Positions 1 to 7,155 of a stretch of 34,655 nt of DNA are shown here, piece by piece. Each line of letters opens with the position of its first letter. Positions within the stretch are counted from its first letter, which is position 1. Under the pieces are notes generated by a model that saw only the letters and a program-made list of their open reading frames with translations, did not search any database and was not told where the DNA came from. A program made the position numbers and the translations under genes. Location of the stretch: positions 1-34,655 of the forward strand of contig JAITOS010000051.1 in the NCBI GenBank assembly GCA_031289815.1, read 5' to 3'. The stretch comes from Peptococcaceae bacterium (lineage in GTDB: Bacteria; Bacillota; Desulfitobacteriia; Desulfitobacteriales; Desulfitobacteriaceae).

Positions 1-2
1 CC

Positions 3-770
3 GATAACATTCCAAGTTTTGTCGGACTTGCCCCCAAGCGTATAGAAATCTCCGAAAATAATCAGTTGGCGTATTGTAAAAACTCCCCCTATCGGGATTC
101 CGCGTCCAGTGAGGTTGTGCTGGCTGATCTAAACGCCGGTTCCAAGGAAACCGTGCAGCGAACCGACGACGTTACCTCCGAGTGGCTGTATGAATGCTCC
201 ATATTTGGCGACACCATCGTCTGGAACAAATATAGTGAGCCGAATGATGATTTCTCCTTTAGAATGGCTCAGTATAAATATAGCGCGATTTATTCCTATG
301 ATATCCCTTCCAAAAAAACAGAAGCCCTGACGGGTAGCCAAGAATTCTATGATAATCCCAGTCTGTACGAAAACCATCTGGCGATGGTGAAACTGCCCCT
401 AACCAAGCCGGGTCAGGCTTCCAGCAACGCGGAAATCGCCCTGATGGATCTCAAAACCAAAAGCATCGAGATCGTCGTCGATGAAAATTCCGCTATCTAC
501 CTGAATAAAATAGACGCCGCTTTTCCCATGACCAGAAGCAATCCGCAGATCACCTCCAGATATATTACCTGGTGGAGTACCAGTGACCGCGCCAGAGTCT
601 ATCTCTACGATTATTACCAGCATACCTTCGTGCAGATGTATGACGCGCCAGTGAACTTCGACAGCACGGAAATTTACCGGCTGTTTGAGAACGCTGTCAT
701 CCTCTACGAAACGAAACTGGACGACAAGGGGGACAGCCAGAGCCGAACCTTCTATGTGAGCTTGGAATAG
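3..770 (+). CDS. C-terminal part of a beta-propeller-like protein (5' truncated)
   Basis: The frame is open from the left edge to a TAG stop, so the true start lies outside the window; a TTG at 66 is only an internal codon. The visible 255 residues show repeated units in which a hydrophobic/tryptophan strand is followed by a Tyr-rich strand and an Asp turn (for example IYSYDIPSKKTEALT, IALMDLKTKSIEIV, VYLYDYYQHTF). This spacing is typical of TolB/DPP-IV-like beta-propeller blades. No catalytic motif is visible in this part, so the function is unknown. The protein may be extracytoplasmic, but the N-terminus that would carry a signal peptide is missing. There is no clear terminator behind it. 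The propeller assignment is an inference from repeat pattern only. Confidence 0.7.
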   Translation, partial: DNIPSFVGLAPKRIEISENNQLAYCKNSPYRDSASSEVVLADLNAGSKETVQRTDDVTSEWLYECSIFGDTIVWNKYSEPNDDFSFRMAQYKYSAIYSYDIPSKKTEALTGSQEFYDNPSLYENHLAMVKLPLTKPGQASSNAEIALMDLKTKSIEIVVDENSAIYLNKIDAAFPMTRSNPQITSRYITWWSTSDRARVYLYDYYQHTFVQMYDAPVNFDSTEIYRLFENAVILYETKLDDKGDSQSRTFYVSLE

Positions 771-901
771 ACGCTGTTGCGGGAAATCGTGCTACTCCAC
801 TTGGGGAAGAAGGATTGACAGACTTTGTTCATGTTGAACCTGCGACGGTAGGGGATTCATTATTCAAACATATCCGTAAATACTGCCGCAAAGACCTATA
901 G
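770..901 (+). pseudogene. possible gene remnant (unidentified)
   Basis: Just after the propeller gene, a frame of about 43 codons is open up to a TAG at 899-901. It reads protein-like (segments such as TPLGEEGLTDFVHVEP and GDSLFKHIRKYCRKDL) but has no convincing start codon or ribosome binding site. It may be the 3' end of a decayed gene. A chance open frame is quite possible at this length. I do not recognise the family. Confidence 0.2.
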
Positions 902-965
902 ACAACGCGCAAACAGATCAGAGGTTTTCTAGTTTTTAACGACACAAAATAAAGGAGGAAATAAC

Positions 966-1157
966 ATGAACTTTCTATCAATAGCAAAAATGGTGAGTAA
1001 TTTAAAGACCAAAACGGCGGCGGATATCGCTGCCCGCGTCGCCCGCACGGATTTAGCGCCCCAGGAAAAAGCGGCGATGATCCGGGGCTTCTCGGCAGTT
1101 CAAGTGTCGGGTAATTCAATGGCTATCATTGGCCCCAGCGAAGAACATTGGGCGTGA
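966..1157 (+). CDS. small protein of 63 residues, function unknown
   Basis: ATG start preceded by a strong AAAGGAGG at about 7 nt. The product has a mixed, partly amphipathic N-terminal half (MNFLSIAKMVSNLKTK), an Ala-rich middle and a C-terminus ending SEEHWA, with the only Trp as the penultimate residue. No signal peptide or membrane segment is clear. It lies 205 nt upstream of a ComP/ComA-like two-component pair. Because comX-type signalling genes sit immediately upstream of comP and encode short peptides with a Trp near the C-terminus, a pheromone precursor is one possibility. No ComQ-type prenyltransferase gene is visible. The alternative is the 5' remnant of a broken gene: the same frame continues past its stop to 1370 with two further in-frame stops. 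Confidence 0.45.
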   Translation: MNFLSIAKMVSNLKTKTAADIAARVARTDLAPQEKAAMIRGFSAVQVSGNSMAIIGPSEEHWA

Positions 1158-1362
1158 AAATCGGTGATGACCGCTGAACAGCAGGTTAGATAGAGAATCG
1201 GCGCATACTTTCAAGAATCGGAGTTTACGCACGAGCGGCCTTATGACCACGGGTTATGAGGCTCTCGTCGTTGGTTCCTCGGTGAAGCCACAAAACACGT
1301 CAAAAAAGGTATTTACGCCGAGGCGTTGAAGCAAAAAGAGGAGCGGCAGAGGGGGGAAGCGC
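1158..1362. other. 205-nt spacer upstream of the histidine kinase, possible remnant
   Basis: No intact gene. In the frame of the preceding small ORF, stops occur at 1155, 1191 and about 1257. The last stretch then stays open for about 37 codons to a TAA at 1368-1370, overlapping the kinase start. That stretch reads like a charged protein tail (KGIYAEALKQKEERQRG). The stop count is about what random sequence would give, so decay of a longer gene is only a possibility. I see no clear promoter or terminator. Confidence 0.3.
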
Positions 1363-3711
1363 GTGAATAAGAAAAGAGCCGTCAAGGTTGGTTTGATCCT
1401 ACTCAATATAGCTCTCGTGTTCCTCTTTGGCAGTTACCTGCCGGGGATTGTCAGGCACCAGGTTCTGGGCGTGTCTCTGGAAAAGACGGGGAACTACTGG
1501 ACGGTCGTTCGCAGCGCCCCTTTCGACGCGGGGTATCAGCTGGGGATCCGCGAAGGGGACGAAGTGCTGGCTATCGATCAACGGAATCCGGCGCAATTCC
1601 CGTCGGTCAAGCGATGGAACGAGATCGAAGGCGCTTCCCTGATCGACATACGGCGCGGGGAAACGGTCTACACCCTGCGGATCGACCCCTATCCGGCGAT
1701 ACAAACCATCGTGCTGGACTTCTCGGAAATCGTTATAGGACTCATCTTTATCGTCGCCGGTTTTTTTGCCTGGATGAAGCAGCCCTACTCGCGGCGGGTC
1801 AGAGGATTGCTGGCCCTGAATTGGTTGCTGGGCGTCGTCTTCATCCTGGCGCCTGCTTCCGCCAGGGGGATGTTCCTGGCTAAAGAACTCTTTTTAATCA
1901 GTCTTTCCCTGACGCCCCTGTTCCTGATAAGATTCTTTTCTTTCTTCAGGCGGGACACGGCAGGGAAGTTTTTCCACTTTTCCGCGCGGTTTTTGCTTAT
2001 CTTACCGAGCGTTTTAATCGTGGGGCTCTGTTTCAGATGGTTGGGCGCGCCGGTTGCCGCAGGCGCCTTACGCACGCTGGTTTTAGTGAACCTTCTGACC
2101 GGCTCTCTGCTGGCGCTGGCCCATCTGCTCTACGCGATCCGGGTTCCCGCCGATCTGGTGCGAAGGAACCAGCTTTTGCTCATGGCCGTGGGATTATTCG
2201 CGGGATTAGCTCCCTTCCTGCTCCTGAACGCTCTCCCGCTCTTATGGCAGGGAGAGTCATGGCTCAGTCCGCGCCTGACGGAACTCTTCGTCGTCGTTTT
2301 GCCGCTCTCCATGCTCTACGCGATCTTAAACCGCTCCTTACCCAGCGCGCCGAAGCTCCTGAAAACGCTGGCTTGTTTTTTCAGCGCCGCTGTGATTCTC
2401 AATTTCCTGATGCTCTTTGTCTGGCCCCATAAGCAAGAGTATCCCAATCTTGTCAGCCTGTATTTCTGGCTGCTGGCTTTTTCGCTGAGCCTCGTCTTTC
2501 TGGCGCGCGGGCTGACCATCCTCTTGGAAAAAGTCTTCAAAAACTTGTACATCGTCCTTCGTCCGGCGCAGGACCAAACAGCCGGGAGTTATGCGGCTGT
2601 CAGAACGGAGACGGAAGCGGACATCCTGGAAGAGCTGAGCGCGGAATGGGAGCTGGAGGGAGTCTTCGCCATCATGGAAAGAGCGGGAGGCGTCCGGCGG
2701 CAAGAGGCGGTGGGGCGCTTTCTGGAGCGGCAAGGCGAGCGGCAGCTGCTGGAAGCCTGTTATGCGGAAAGAAAAAGTACGCTGGCGACGGGGGTGGGGC
2801 AGGTACTGCCGCGTCATTATCCCGCCGAGAGCTTTCTGTTTTTTGCCACCGCTACTGAGCAGTGCGGGCTTTTTCTGGGATACGCTTGTTCGCAAATTCG
2901 TTTTAATCCGGCGGACCTGCCCCAGCGGACGGACATCGGGCGTCAGATCTTTCAAAGGCTGATCGCCTGCGGCGAGCAGCGATCCCTGCGAGAAGAGCTG
3001 CGGCAAACGAGAGCGCTGTTCGAGAAAAGCCAACAGCAAAATCATTGGGGGCTGATGATCAAAAGACGGCTGTTGAGTAATTTAGAAAGAGAAAAGGAGT
3101 CGGTGGCGCGTGAAATCCATGACGGACCGCTCCAAATCAGTTGCAGTCTGAGCCGAAAAATAGCCGAGATCGAACAGGGGGGCAAGGATCAAACGGAGCG
3201 TGTGACGGCGGCCAAAGAACTCGCCGCTGATCTGGCGTATGAGCTGCGCGGTCTGTGCAGCGCCCTGCGGCCGCCGCCTTTTAACGAAGTGGGACTGATT
3301 CCGGCGCTGGAGGTTTTTCTGGCGGATACCATGAAAGAGGAATTCATCACGATTTCTCTGGAAATACGGAGAATAGAGCGGACACAACGCTTTAGCGATG
3401 AGACGGAGCTGGCGGTCTATCGCTTCCTGCAAGAAGGGGTGCGCAATGCCGTCAAGCATTCCGGCTCTTCGCGGGCGGAGATCACCCTGGGCGTTTCCGA
3501 ACGCGGCTTGGAGATTACGTTGAAAGATTTCGGACGGGGCTTTGAGCCAGCCGCGATCCTCGATCATTCAGCGGAAAACAAGAGCTTTGGCATGATGGGA
3601 ATGCGGGAAAGGATTGAGAGTCTCGGCGGGCAGTTCAGCGTACATTCGACGCTCGGTCAAGGGACGACTCTGGAAGGAAATATTCCGTTGGAGGTAATCT
3701 ATGAAAGATAG
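1363..3711 (+). CDS. ComP-like membrane sensor histidine kinase (NarL/HisKA_3 type)
   Basis: The 782-residue protein has the layout of Bacillus ComP. A first membrane helix (about residues 7-28) is followed by an extracytoplasmic PDZ-like segment (about 35-108, with GIREGDEVLAIDQRNP). About nine further membrane helices run to residue 390, then a GAF-like cytosolic region (about 405-555). The dimerisation/phosphoacceptor helix has REIHDGPLQ with phospho-acceptor His586. The HATPase domain has an N box (EGVRNAVKHS, Asn695), a G1 box (KDFGRGFE) and a G2-like SFGMMGMRERIESLGG. GTG start behind GGGGGGAA. It overlaps the downstream response regulator by 11 nt, so the two are co-translated partners. 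The inducing signal is unknown; the PDZ segment and multiple helices would suit a peptide or small hydrophobic ligand. Confidence 0.9.
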   Translation: MNKKRAVKVGLILLNIALVFLFGSYLPGIVRHQVLGVSLEKTGNYWTVVRSAPFDAGYQLGIREGDEVLAIDQRNPAQFPSVKRWNEIEGASLIDIRRGETVYTLRIDPYPAIQTIVLDFSEIVIGLIFIVAGFFAWMKQPYSRRVRGLLALNWLLGVVFILAPASARGMFLAKELFLISLSLTPLFLIRFFSFFRRDTAGKFFHFSARFLLILPSVLIVGLCFRWLGAPVAAGALRTLVLVNLLTGSLLALAHLLYAIRVPADLVRRNQLLLMAVGLFAGLAPFLLLNALPLLWQGESWLSPRLTELFVVVLPLSMLYAILNRSLPSAPKLLKTLACFFSAAVILNFLMLFVWPHKQEYPNLVSLYFWLLAFSLSLVFLARGLTILLEKVFKNLYIVLRPAQDQTAGSYAAVRTETEADILEELSAEWELEGVFAIMERAGGVRRQEAVGRFLERQGERQLLEACYAERKSTLATGVGQVLPRHYPAESFLFFATATEQCGLFLGYACSQIRFNPADLPQRTDIGRQIFQRLIACGEQRSLREELRQTRALFEKSQQQNHWGLMIKRRLLSNLEREKESVAREIHDGPLQISCSLSRKIAEIEQGGKDQTERVTAAKELAADLAYELRGLCSALRPPPFNEVGLIPALEVFLADTMKEEFITISLEIRRIERTQRFSDETELAVYRFLQEGVRNAVKHSGSSRAEITLGVSERGLEITLKDFGRGFEPAAILDHSAENKSFGMMGMRERIESLGGQFSVHSTLGQGTTLEGNIPLEVIYER

Positions 3712-4381
3712 CGCCATCAAAGTCATGATCGTAGACGACCATACCCTCGTGCGGCGAGGAACGGCGGCCTTGTTGGCCGCTGAGCCGGATATCGAAGTGG
3801 TGGGCAGCGCCGCCAATACAGCGGAGTGTCTGAACCAACTGCCGGATAGCCAGCCGGACGTCGTCTTGCTGGACATTTTTCTGCCGGACGGCTCCGGGAT
3901 TGACGTCATCGCGAAAATCAAGGAGCTCCTGCCGGGCAGTCATATCGTAATGCTTACCGGCGAGGAGCCGAAGAGCCGCGTGGAAGCCGCGCTGCTTCAG
4001 GGCGCCAGCGGCTTTCTCCTGAAGGACTGTTTGCCGGAGGAGATGTTTGCGGCGATTCGCAAGGCGGCCCGCAACGAAACGCATTTCCCGGAACATTTGC
4101 TGGCTCGGATGAGTGCCGGCGCGGAGCAAGAGGAAGCCGCCATGTTCCAGCAAAGGATCCGGATTTCCGCCTCCCTTACCGCGCGGGAAAAACAAATCCT
4201 GATGTTTCTGGCCAAAGGGAAGCGAAATCAAGAGATTGCCGATGAGCTGACGCTCTCGAAGCGGACGGTGGAGGGCCATGTGTTGAAGCTGCTGGATAAG
4301 CTGGGATTTCAGACCAGAAACGAGGCGGCGGCCTTTTATGTAGGGATGAGAGATAAGCGGGATTTTCAGGATGAGGCTTAA
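3701..4381 (+). CDS. NarL/FixJ (ComA-like) response regulator
   Basis: Two-domain DNA-binding response regulator of 226 residues. The receiver domain (1-125) has the acidic pair Asp12-Asp13, phospho-acceptor Asp58 in VVLLDIFLPDG, Thr86 and Lys108 in FLLKD. The C-terminal LuxR-type helix-turn-helix (about 155-215) has SLTAREKQILMFLAKGKRNQEIA and TVEGHV. The ATG lies inside the 3' end of the kinase gene, giving tight translational coupling. It should be phosphorylated by that kinase and act on promoters not identifiable here. No further gene follows in the operon; the next gene starts about 180 nt downstream after a stretch without a clear terminator. Confidence 0.93.
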   Translation: MKDSAIKVMIVDDHTLVRRGTAALLAAEPDIEVVGSAANTAECLNQLPDSQPDVVLLDIFLPDGSGIDVIAKIKELLPGSHIVMLTGEEPKSRVEAALLQGASGFLLKDCLPEEMFAAIRKAARNETHFPEHLLARMSAGAEQEEAAMFQQRIRISASLTAREKQILMFLAKGKRNQEIADELTLSKRTVEGHVLKLLDKLGFQTRNEAAAFYVGMRDKRDFQDEA

Positions 4382-4559
4382 AAACCGGGTGTAAAAATTC
4401 CATCTTCTGACCGGGTTGCGGCTCATACAAATCATAGCATAAAGCCAGATTTTACCGCGCATGGGCCCGTTGCTTTTGGTTCAAAATATCGTTGTAAGAA
4501 CGGACTGTGAATATGGCTAAACGAGCGGGTTCGTCTGAAAAAAACGGGAGGTGTTGGCT

Positions 4560-4736
4560 TTGAATTCAGCAAACAACAGCGATCAACAGCAGAGTACGCC
4601 CTTAACGTCGGAACTTGAAAAATTTAAATATGAAGTGGCTCAGGAAATCGGGTTGGCCGGTAGGAAGGCTAAAAAGATCGAATCGCCGGCGCAGATCAAA
4701 CCGGCGGACTTCATGACCGGTCGCCAGAGAGATTGA
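4560..4736 (+). CDS. short alpha/beta-type small acid-soluble spore protein-like
   Basis: 58 residues from a TTG start placed by GGGAGGTG 7 nt upstream (a GTG at 4551 lies within that SD and is less likely). Residues 18-32 (ELEKFKYEVAQEIGL) match the conserved N-terminal helix of alpha/beta SASPs, which contains the spore-protease cleavage site, and FMTGRQ resembles the later T-S-R-Q turn. The usual second DNA-binding helix (GSVGG..MV..M) is absent, because the protein ends at MTGRQRD. It is therefore shorter than the usual 60-75 residues and may be a C-terminally truncated or unusual member. In this family the protein coats spore DNA and is degraded at germination by GPR, whose gene is the convergent neighbour. 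Confidence 0.7.
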   Translation: MNSANNSDQQQSTPLTSELEKFKYEVAQEIGLAGRKAKKIESPAQIKPADFMTGRQRD

Positions 4737-4755
4737 TGGAAAAAAGCTAAAGGGC

Positions 4756-4808
4756 AAGAGACTGCCTCCGAACAGACGGGGATCGTCTGGGGGAAGCAGT
4801 CTCTTTTT
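4756..4808 (+). terminator. Rho-independent terminator of the SASP-like gene
   Basis: A 10-bp perfect stem (AAGAGACTGC at 4756-4765 with GCAGTCTCTT at 4796-4805) encloses an inner AGACG/CGTCT hairpin and is followed by TTTTT. It lies just after the SASP-like stop and before the convergent gpr end. The minus strand lacks a good T-run here, so it mainly serves the plus strand. Confidence 0.85.
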
Positions 4809-4935
4809 GGCCGCCGGAATAAGGCGAATTGAGAATTGAGAGAGGAGAACGGCGATCCTATGGGATGAAGGGTTGATGAGTTTCGCCAATCCATAGGGAA
4901 AGGCGGATCCGGGCGGCTGTTTACTGAAACGCCGT

Positions 4936-5922
4936 CTATTGAAAATAAGCCGCGTAATTTTTTTCATTGATCTCCGGATGGAGACTCATTCCCAGACCGC
5001 CGGCAATAATCCGGGCCGTGGAGTCAATCAGGGTGTCGATCTCTTTGGGCGTCACCATCAAGCTACCGTTAAAGGGCGAGAGAACTTCGGTCAATATTTT
5101 TTCCGTCGTCTGTTGATTGAGTTCTTTGTAAAGCCGATAAAGAGAAGGACTGGTCTTTAATTCATCCAGCAAAATTTCCAGCGTGTGGTGCGCGATAACC
5201 GCGGCGTTGACCACGGTCGGGACGCCGATCGCCAAAATCTTGCAACCGATCGTTTCCTGGGTCAAACCCATGCGGCGGTTGCCGACGCCGGAGCCGGGGC
5301 TGATGCCGGTATCAGCCAACTGAATGCTGGCGCCGATCCGGTCCAGGGAACCGGCGGCCAAAGAATCAATGGCAATGACCAAATCCGGGTGTACGTGCTC
5401 GACGATACCCCGGATGATTTCGGCGGTTTCAATGCCCGTCAGGCCGAGAACACCGGGCGTAATGGCGCTTACCTTGCGCAGCTTGCCTTTTACTGCCGCC
5501 GGTGTAAATTGAAATAAATGGCGGGTAACGAGGCTCTTGTTAACCACCTGCGGGCCGAGGGCGTCCGGGGTGGCGTTCCAGTTGCCCAAACCGACCAACA
5601 GGATGCTGGCGTCTTCGCCGAGCGCCATCATCGTGATCAACTTCTTTCCCAATATTTCAGTTATTTCCTGATGTGCGGTATAATTGTTAGAAAGAATCGA
5701 GGGCGCTTCAATCGTGACATACTGACCCAAGGGCCGCCCCATCTGGCGTGATCCCTCTTCTGTTTCTATCGTGATGGTGGTGACGGTTGCGTGTGGCGTT
5801 TTCTCCTGCGTCATGGTTACGCCGGCAATTTCTTCCTGGCCTTGTCCGCGCAGAAGTTCATGGGCTTCGATGGCCATGTCCAGGTTCACCTTAAAAAAAT
5901 GGAATAATTCGTCTTTCTTCAT
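4936..5922 (-). CDS. gpr: GPR spore endopeptidase (SASP-degrading germination protease)
   Basis: Degrades alpha/beta and gamma SASPs inside the spore core during germination; made in the forespore as a zymogen (family knowledge). The 328-residue product carries the GPR hallmarks LVGLGNWNATPDALGP and VIAIDSLAAGSLDRIG, whose aspartates are the conserved catalytic candidates. It also has the Gly-rich DTGISPGSGVGNRRMGL and GVPTVVNA. The ATG at 5922 is chosen because GGAGGG sits 7 nt upstream and MKKDELFHFF matches the family's short N-terminal propeptide. The frame itself extends 11 codons further. A near-consensus sigma-G promoter lies about 50 nt upstream. The substrate-like SASP gene is convergent on the other side, which supports the assignment. 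Confidence 0.96.
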   Translation of the reverse strand: MKKDELFHFFKVNLDMAIEAHELLRGQGQEEIAGVTMTQEKTPHATVTTITIETEEGSRQMGRPLGQYVTIEAPSILSNNYTAHQEITEILGKKLITMMALGEDASILLVGLGNWNATPDALGPQVVNKSLVTRHLFQFTPAAVKGKLRKVSAITPGVLGLTGIETAEIIRGIVEHVHPDLVIAIDSLAAGSLDRIGASIQLADTGISPGSGVGNRRMGLTQETIGCKILAIGVPTVVNAAVIAHHTLEILLDELKTSPSLYRLYKELNQQTTEKILTEVLSPFNGSLMVTPKEIDTLIDSTARIIAGGLGMSLHPEINEKNYAAYFQ

Positions 5923-5968
5923 GAGGAAGCCCTCCTTCAGCTGTCGGAGAAACAATAGCGAGATGTTT

Positions 5969-5998
5969 TAGTATGAAAAATTGCCGGATAAATTATAC
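5969..5998 (-). promoter_or_regulatory. sigma-G (forespore) promoter of gpr
   Basis: Read on the minus strand, GTATA (5994-5998) is followed after exactly 18 nt by CATACTA (5969-5975). This matches the forespore sigma-G consensus, GHATR, 18 nt, CATWHTA, in both elements and spacing. Transcription would start near 5962, about 40 nt before the gpr ATG. In Bacillus, gpr is transcribed by the forespore sigma factors, so the match fits its known regulation. Confidence 0.75.
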
Positions 5999-6043
5999 TA
6001 CGAATGTTTTTTAGCAAATTCTCTAGTTAGGAAACGTTTCACT

Positions 6044-6052
6044 TGCTATAAT
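6044..6052 (+). promoter_or_regulatory. extended -10 sigma-A promoter of rsmD
   Basis: TGCTATAAT is a perfect extended -10 element (TATAAT at 6047-6052). The -35 region (TAGTTA at 6024-6029, 17-nt spacing) is weak, as is common for extended -10 promoters. Transcription would start near 6059. That puts the ATG at 6058 at or before the mRNA start and favours the GTG at 6073 as the rsmD start. Confidence 0.55.
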
Positions 6053-6072
6053 GGGATATGGGGGATGAAACC

Positions 6073-6624
6073 GTGCGGGTGATTGCCGGGGAATTAGGCG
6101 GCAGGCGCATTAAATCAGTCAAAGGGATGGAAACCCGTCCGACAGCCGATAAAGTAAAGGGCGCTGTTTTTAATGTATTGCGGGAAAAGATAAATGACGC
6201 GCGCGTCCTGGATCTCTTCGCCGGTACGGGGAATATGGCCGTTGAGGCGATTTCCCGGGGGGCTGCGTCCGCTGTCCTGGTGGAACATCATTTGCCTGCT
6301 TGCCGGGTAATCAGGGAAAACATGAAGGTCATGGGCATAGAGCAGAGAGTAACCGTTGCTCGCATGGACGTATTTTTATTTCTTGCGCAGTGGAAGGATC
6401 AGAGATTTGACTTGATTTTCCTTGATCCTCCTTATCACCAGGGCTTGGTGAATCAGACGCTGGCCCGGATGGCTCCGTTAGCTATACTTTCTGAACGGGG
6501 AGTCATTGTGGCGGAAACCGGCTGTAATGAAGAATTGCAGCCTACCGGACAGTTTAAAATCTGTCAGACTGGAAGGTATGGGGATACACGGATCTGGTAT
6601 TTACAGAGATGGGATTTAAAATAA
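6073..6624 (+). CDS. rsmD: 16S rRNA (guanine(966)-N2)-methyltransferase RsmD
   Basis: Rossmann-fold SAM-dependent RNA methyltransferase that modifies G966 of 16S rRNA in the small subunit. Visible motifs are RVIAGELGGRRIKS at the N-terminus, TRPTADKVKGAVFNVL, the SAM-binding DLFAGTGNMAVEAISRGA and the catalytic DLIFLDPPYHQG. The GTG at 6073 is preferred over an in-frame ATG at 6058 because GGGGGAT is well spaced before it, the family starts M-R-x-I-A-G, and the predicted transcript begins near 6059. This gives 183 residues, the usual family length. In many relatives coaD follows directly; here a coiled-coil gene follows instead, 13 nt downstream. Confidence 0.95.
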   Translation: MRVIAGELGGRRIKSVKGMETRPTADKVKGAVFNVLREKINDARVLDLFAGTGNMAVEAISRGAASAVLVEHHLPACRVIRENMKVMGIEQRVTVARMDVFLFLAQWKDQRFDLIFLDPPYHQGLVNQTLARMAPLAILSERGVIVAETGCNEELQPTGQFKICQTGRYGDTRIWYLQRWDLK

Positions 6625-6637
6625 GGGGGAATGGTTT

Positions 6638-7135
6638 TTGGAACGGGACGTCTTTAGTATGTTGGAAGAAGTTGAGGAAATCATTGATCGGGCGACAAAA
6701 ATACCGCTGACAGGCAAGGTGCTCATTGACGACAGCGCGGTATTTGATTTAATCGACCAGATCAAAGCGGCCCTGCCGGAAGAGATCAAGGATGCCCAGT
6801 GGATATTAAACGAGCGCCAGCACATCATGGATGAAGCTCAGGTAGAATCTCAGCGTATTGTCGAAAAAGGAAGAACCTATGTAGAGAAGATGACGGCGGA
6901 ATCGGAAATCAACCGGCAAGCGCAGGCGTATGCGGAGGACTTGGTGAGGCAGGCGCAAGCCTATGCTCAGGAGGTGAAAACCGGCGCTCTGCAATACGCC
7001 GACGAGCTGTTTCAATATGCGGAGACCAAAATGATGGCAAGTTATCAGGCCATCCAGCATAATCGCGAAGAACTGAAGAATAATGCCGTTAAGGCGGAAG
7101 AAAGGGAAAAAGAGCAGGGAAAAGCGAAGGAATAG
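6638..7135 (+). CDS. coiled-coil protein of unknown function (often labelled ATPase-like)
   Basis: 165 residues from a TTG start 7 nt after AGGGGGA. The N-terminal 60 residues (LEEVEEIIDRATKIPLTGKVLIDDSAVFDLIDQIKAALPEEI in part) form a small conserved domain. Residues 60-165 form one long, charged, Ala/Gln/Glu-rich coiled coil (repeated RQAQAYAEDLV / RQAQAYAQEV) ending in a Lys/Glu-rich tail. Similar proteins near rsmD/coaD in Firmicutes are sometimes annotated as V-type ATPase subunit H-like or DivIVA-like because of the coiled coil. There is no Walker motif and no membrane segment. It is probably co-transcribed with rsmD. Its end faces the convergent ylbJ with only 20 nt between the stops. 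Confidence 0.75.
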   Translation: MERDVFSMLEEVEEIIDRATKIPLTGKVLIDDSAVFDLIDQIKAALPEEIKDAQWILNERQHIMDEAQVESQRIVEKGRTYVEKMTAESEINRQAQAYAEDLVRQAQAYAQEVKTGALQYADELFQYAETKMMASYQAIQHNREELKNNAVKAEEREKEQGKAKE

Positions 7136-7155
7136 CCAGGAAGACAGGGCCGGAA

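Noticed and set aside
2338..3045. Long minus-strand open frame (235 codons) opposite the histidine kinase gene
   Set aside because: Lies wholly antisense to a kinase with full motifs; composition is that of a shadow frame and it has no ribosome site.
3635..4462. Minus-strand open frame of 275 codons opposite the response regulator
   Set aside because: Antisense to an unambiguous REC-LuxR gene; no recognisable motif or ribosome site.
5185..5517. Plus-strand open frame inside gpr
   Set aside because: gpr is supported by family motifs, start signal and promoter on the other strand; this frame is a by-product of high GC in codon positions.
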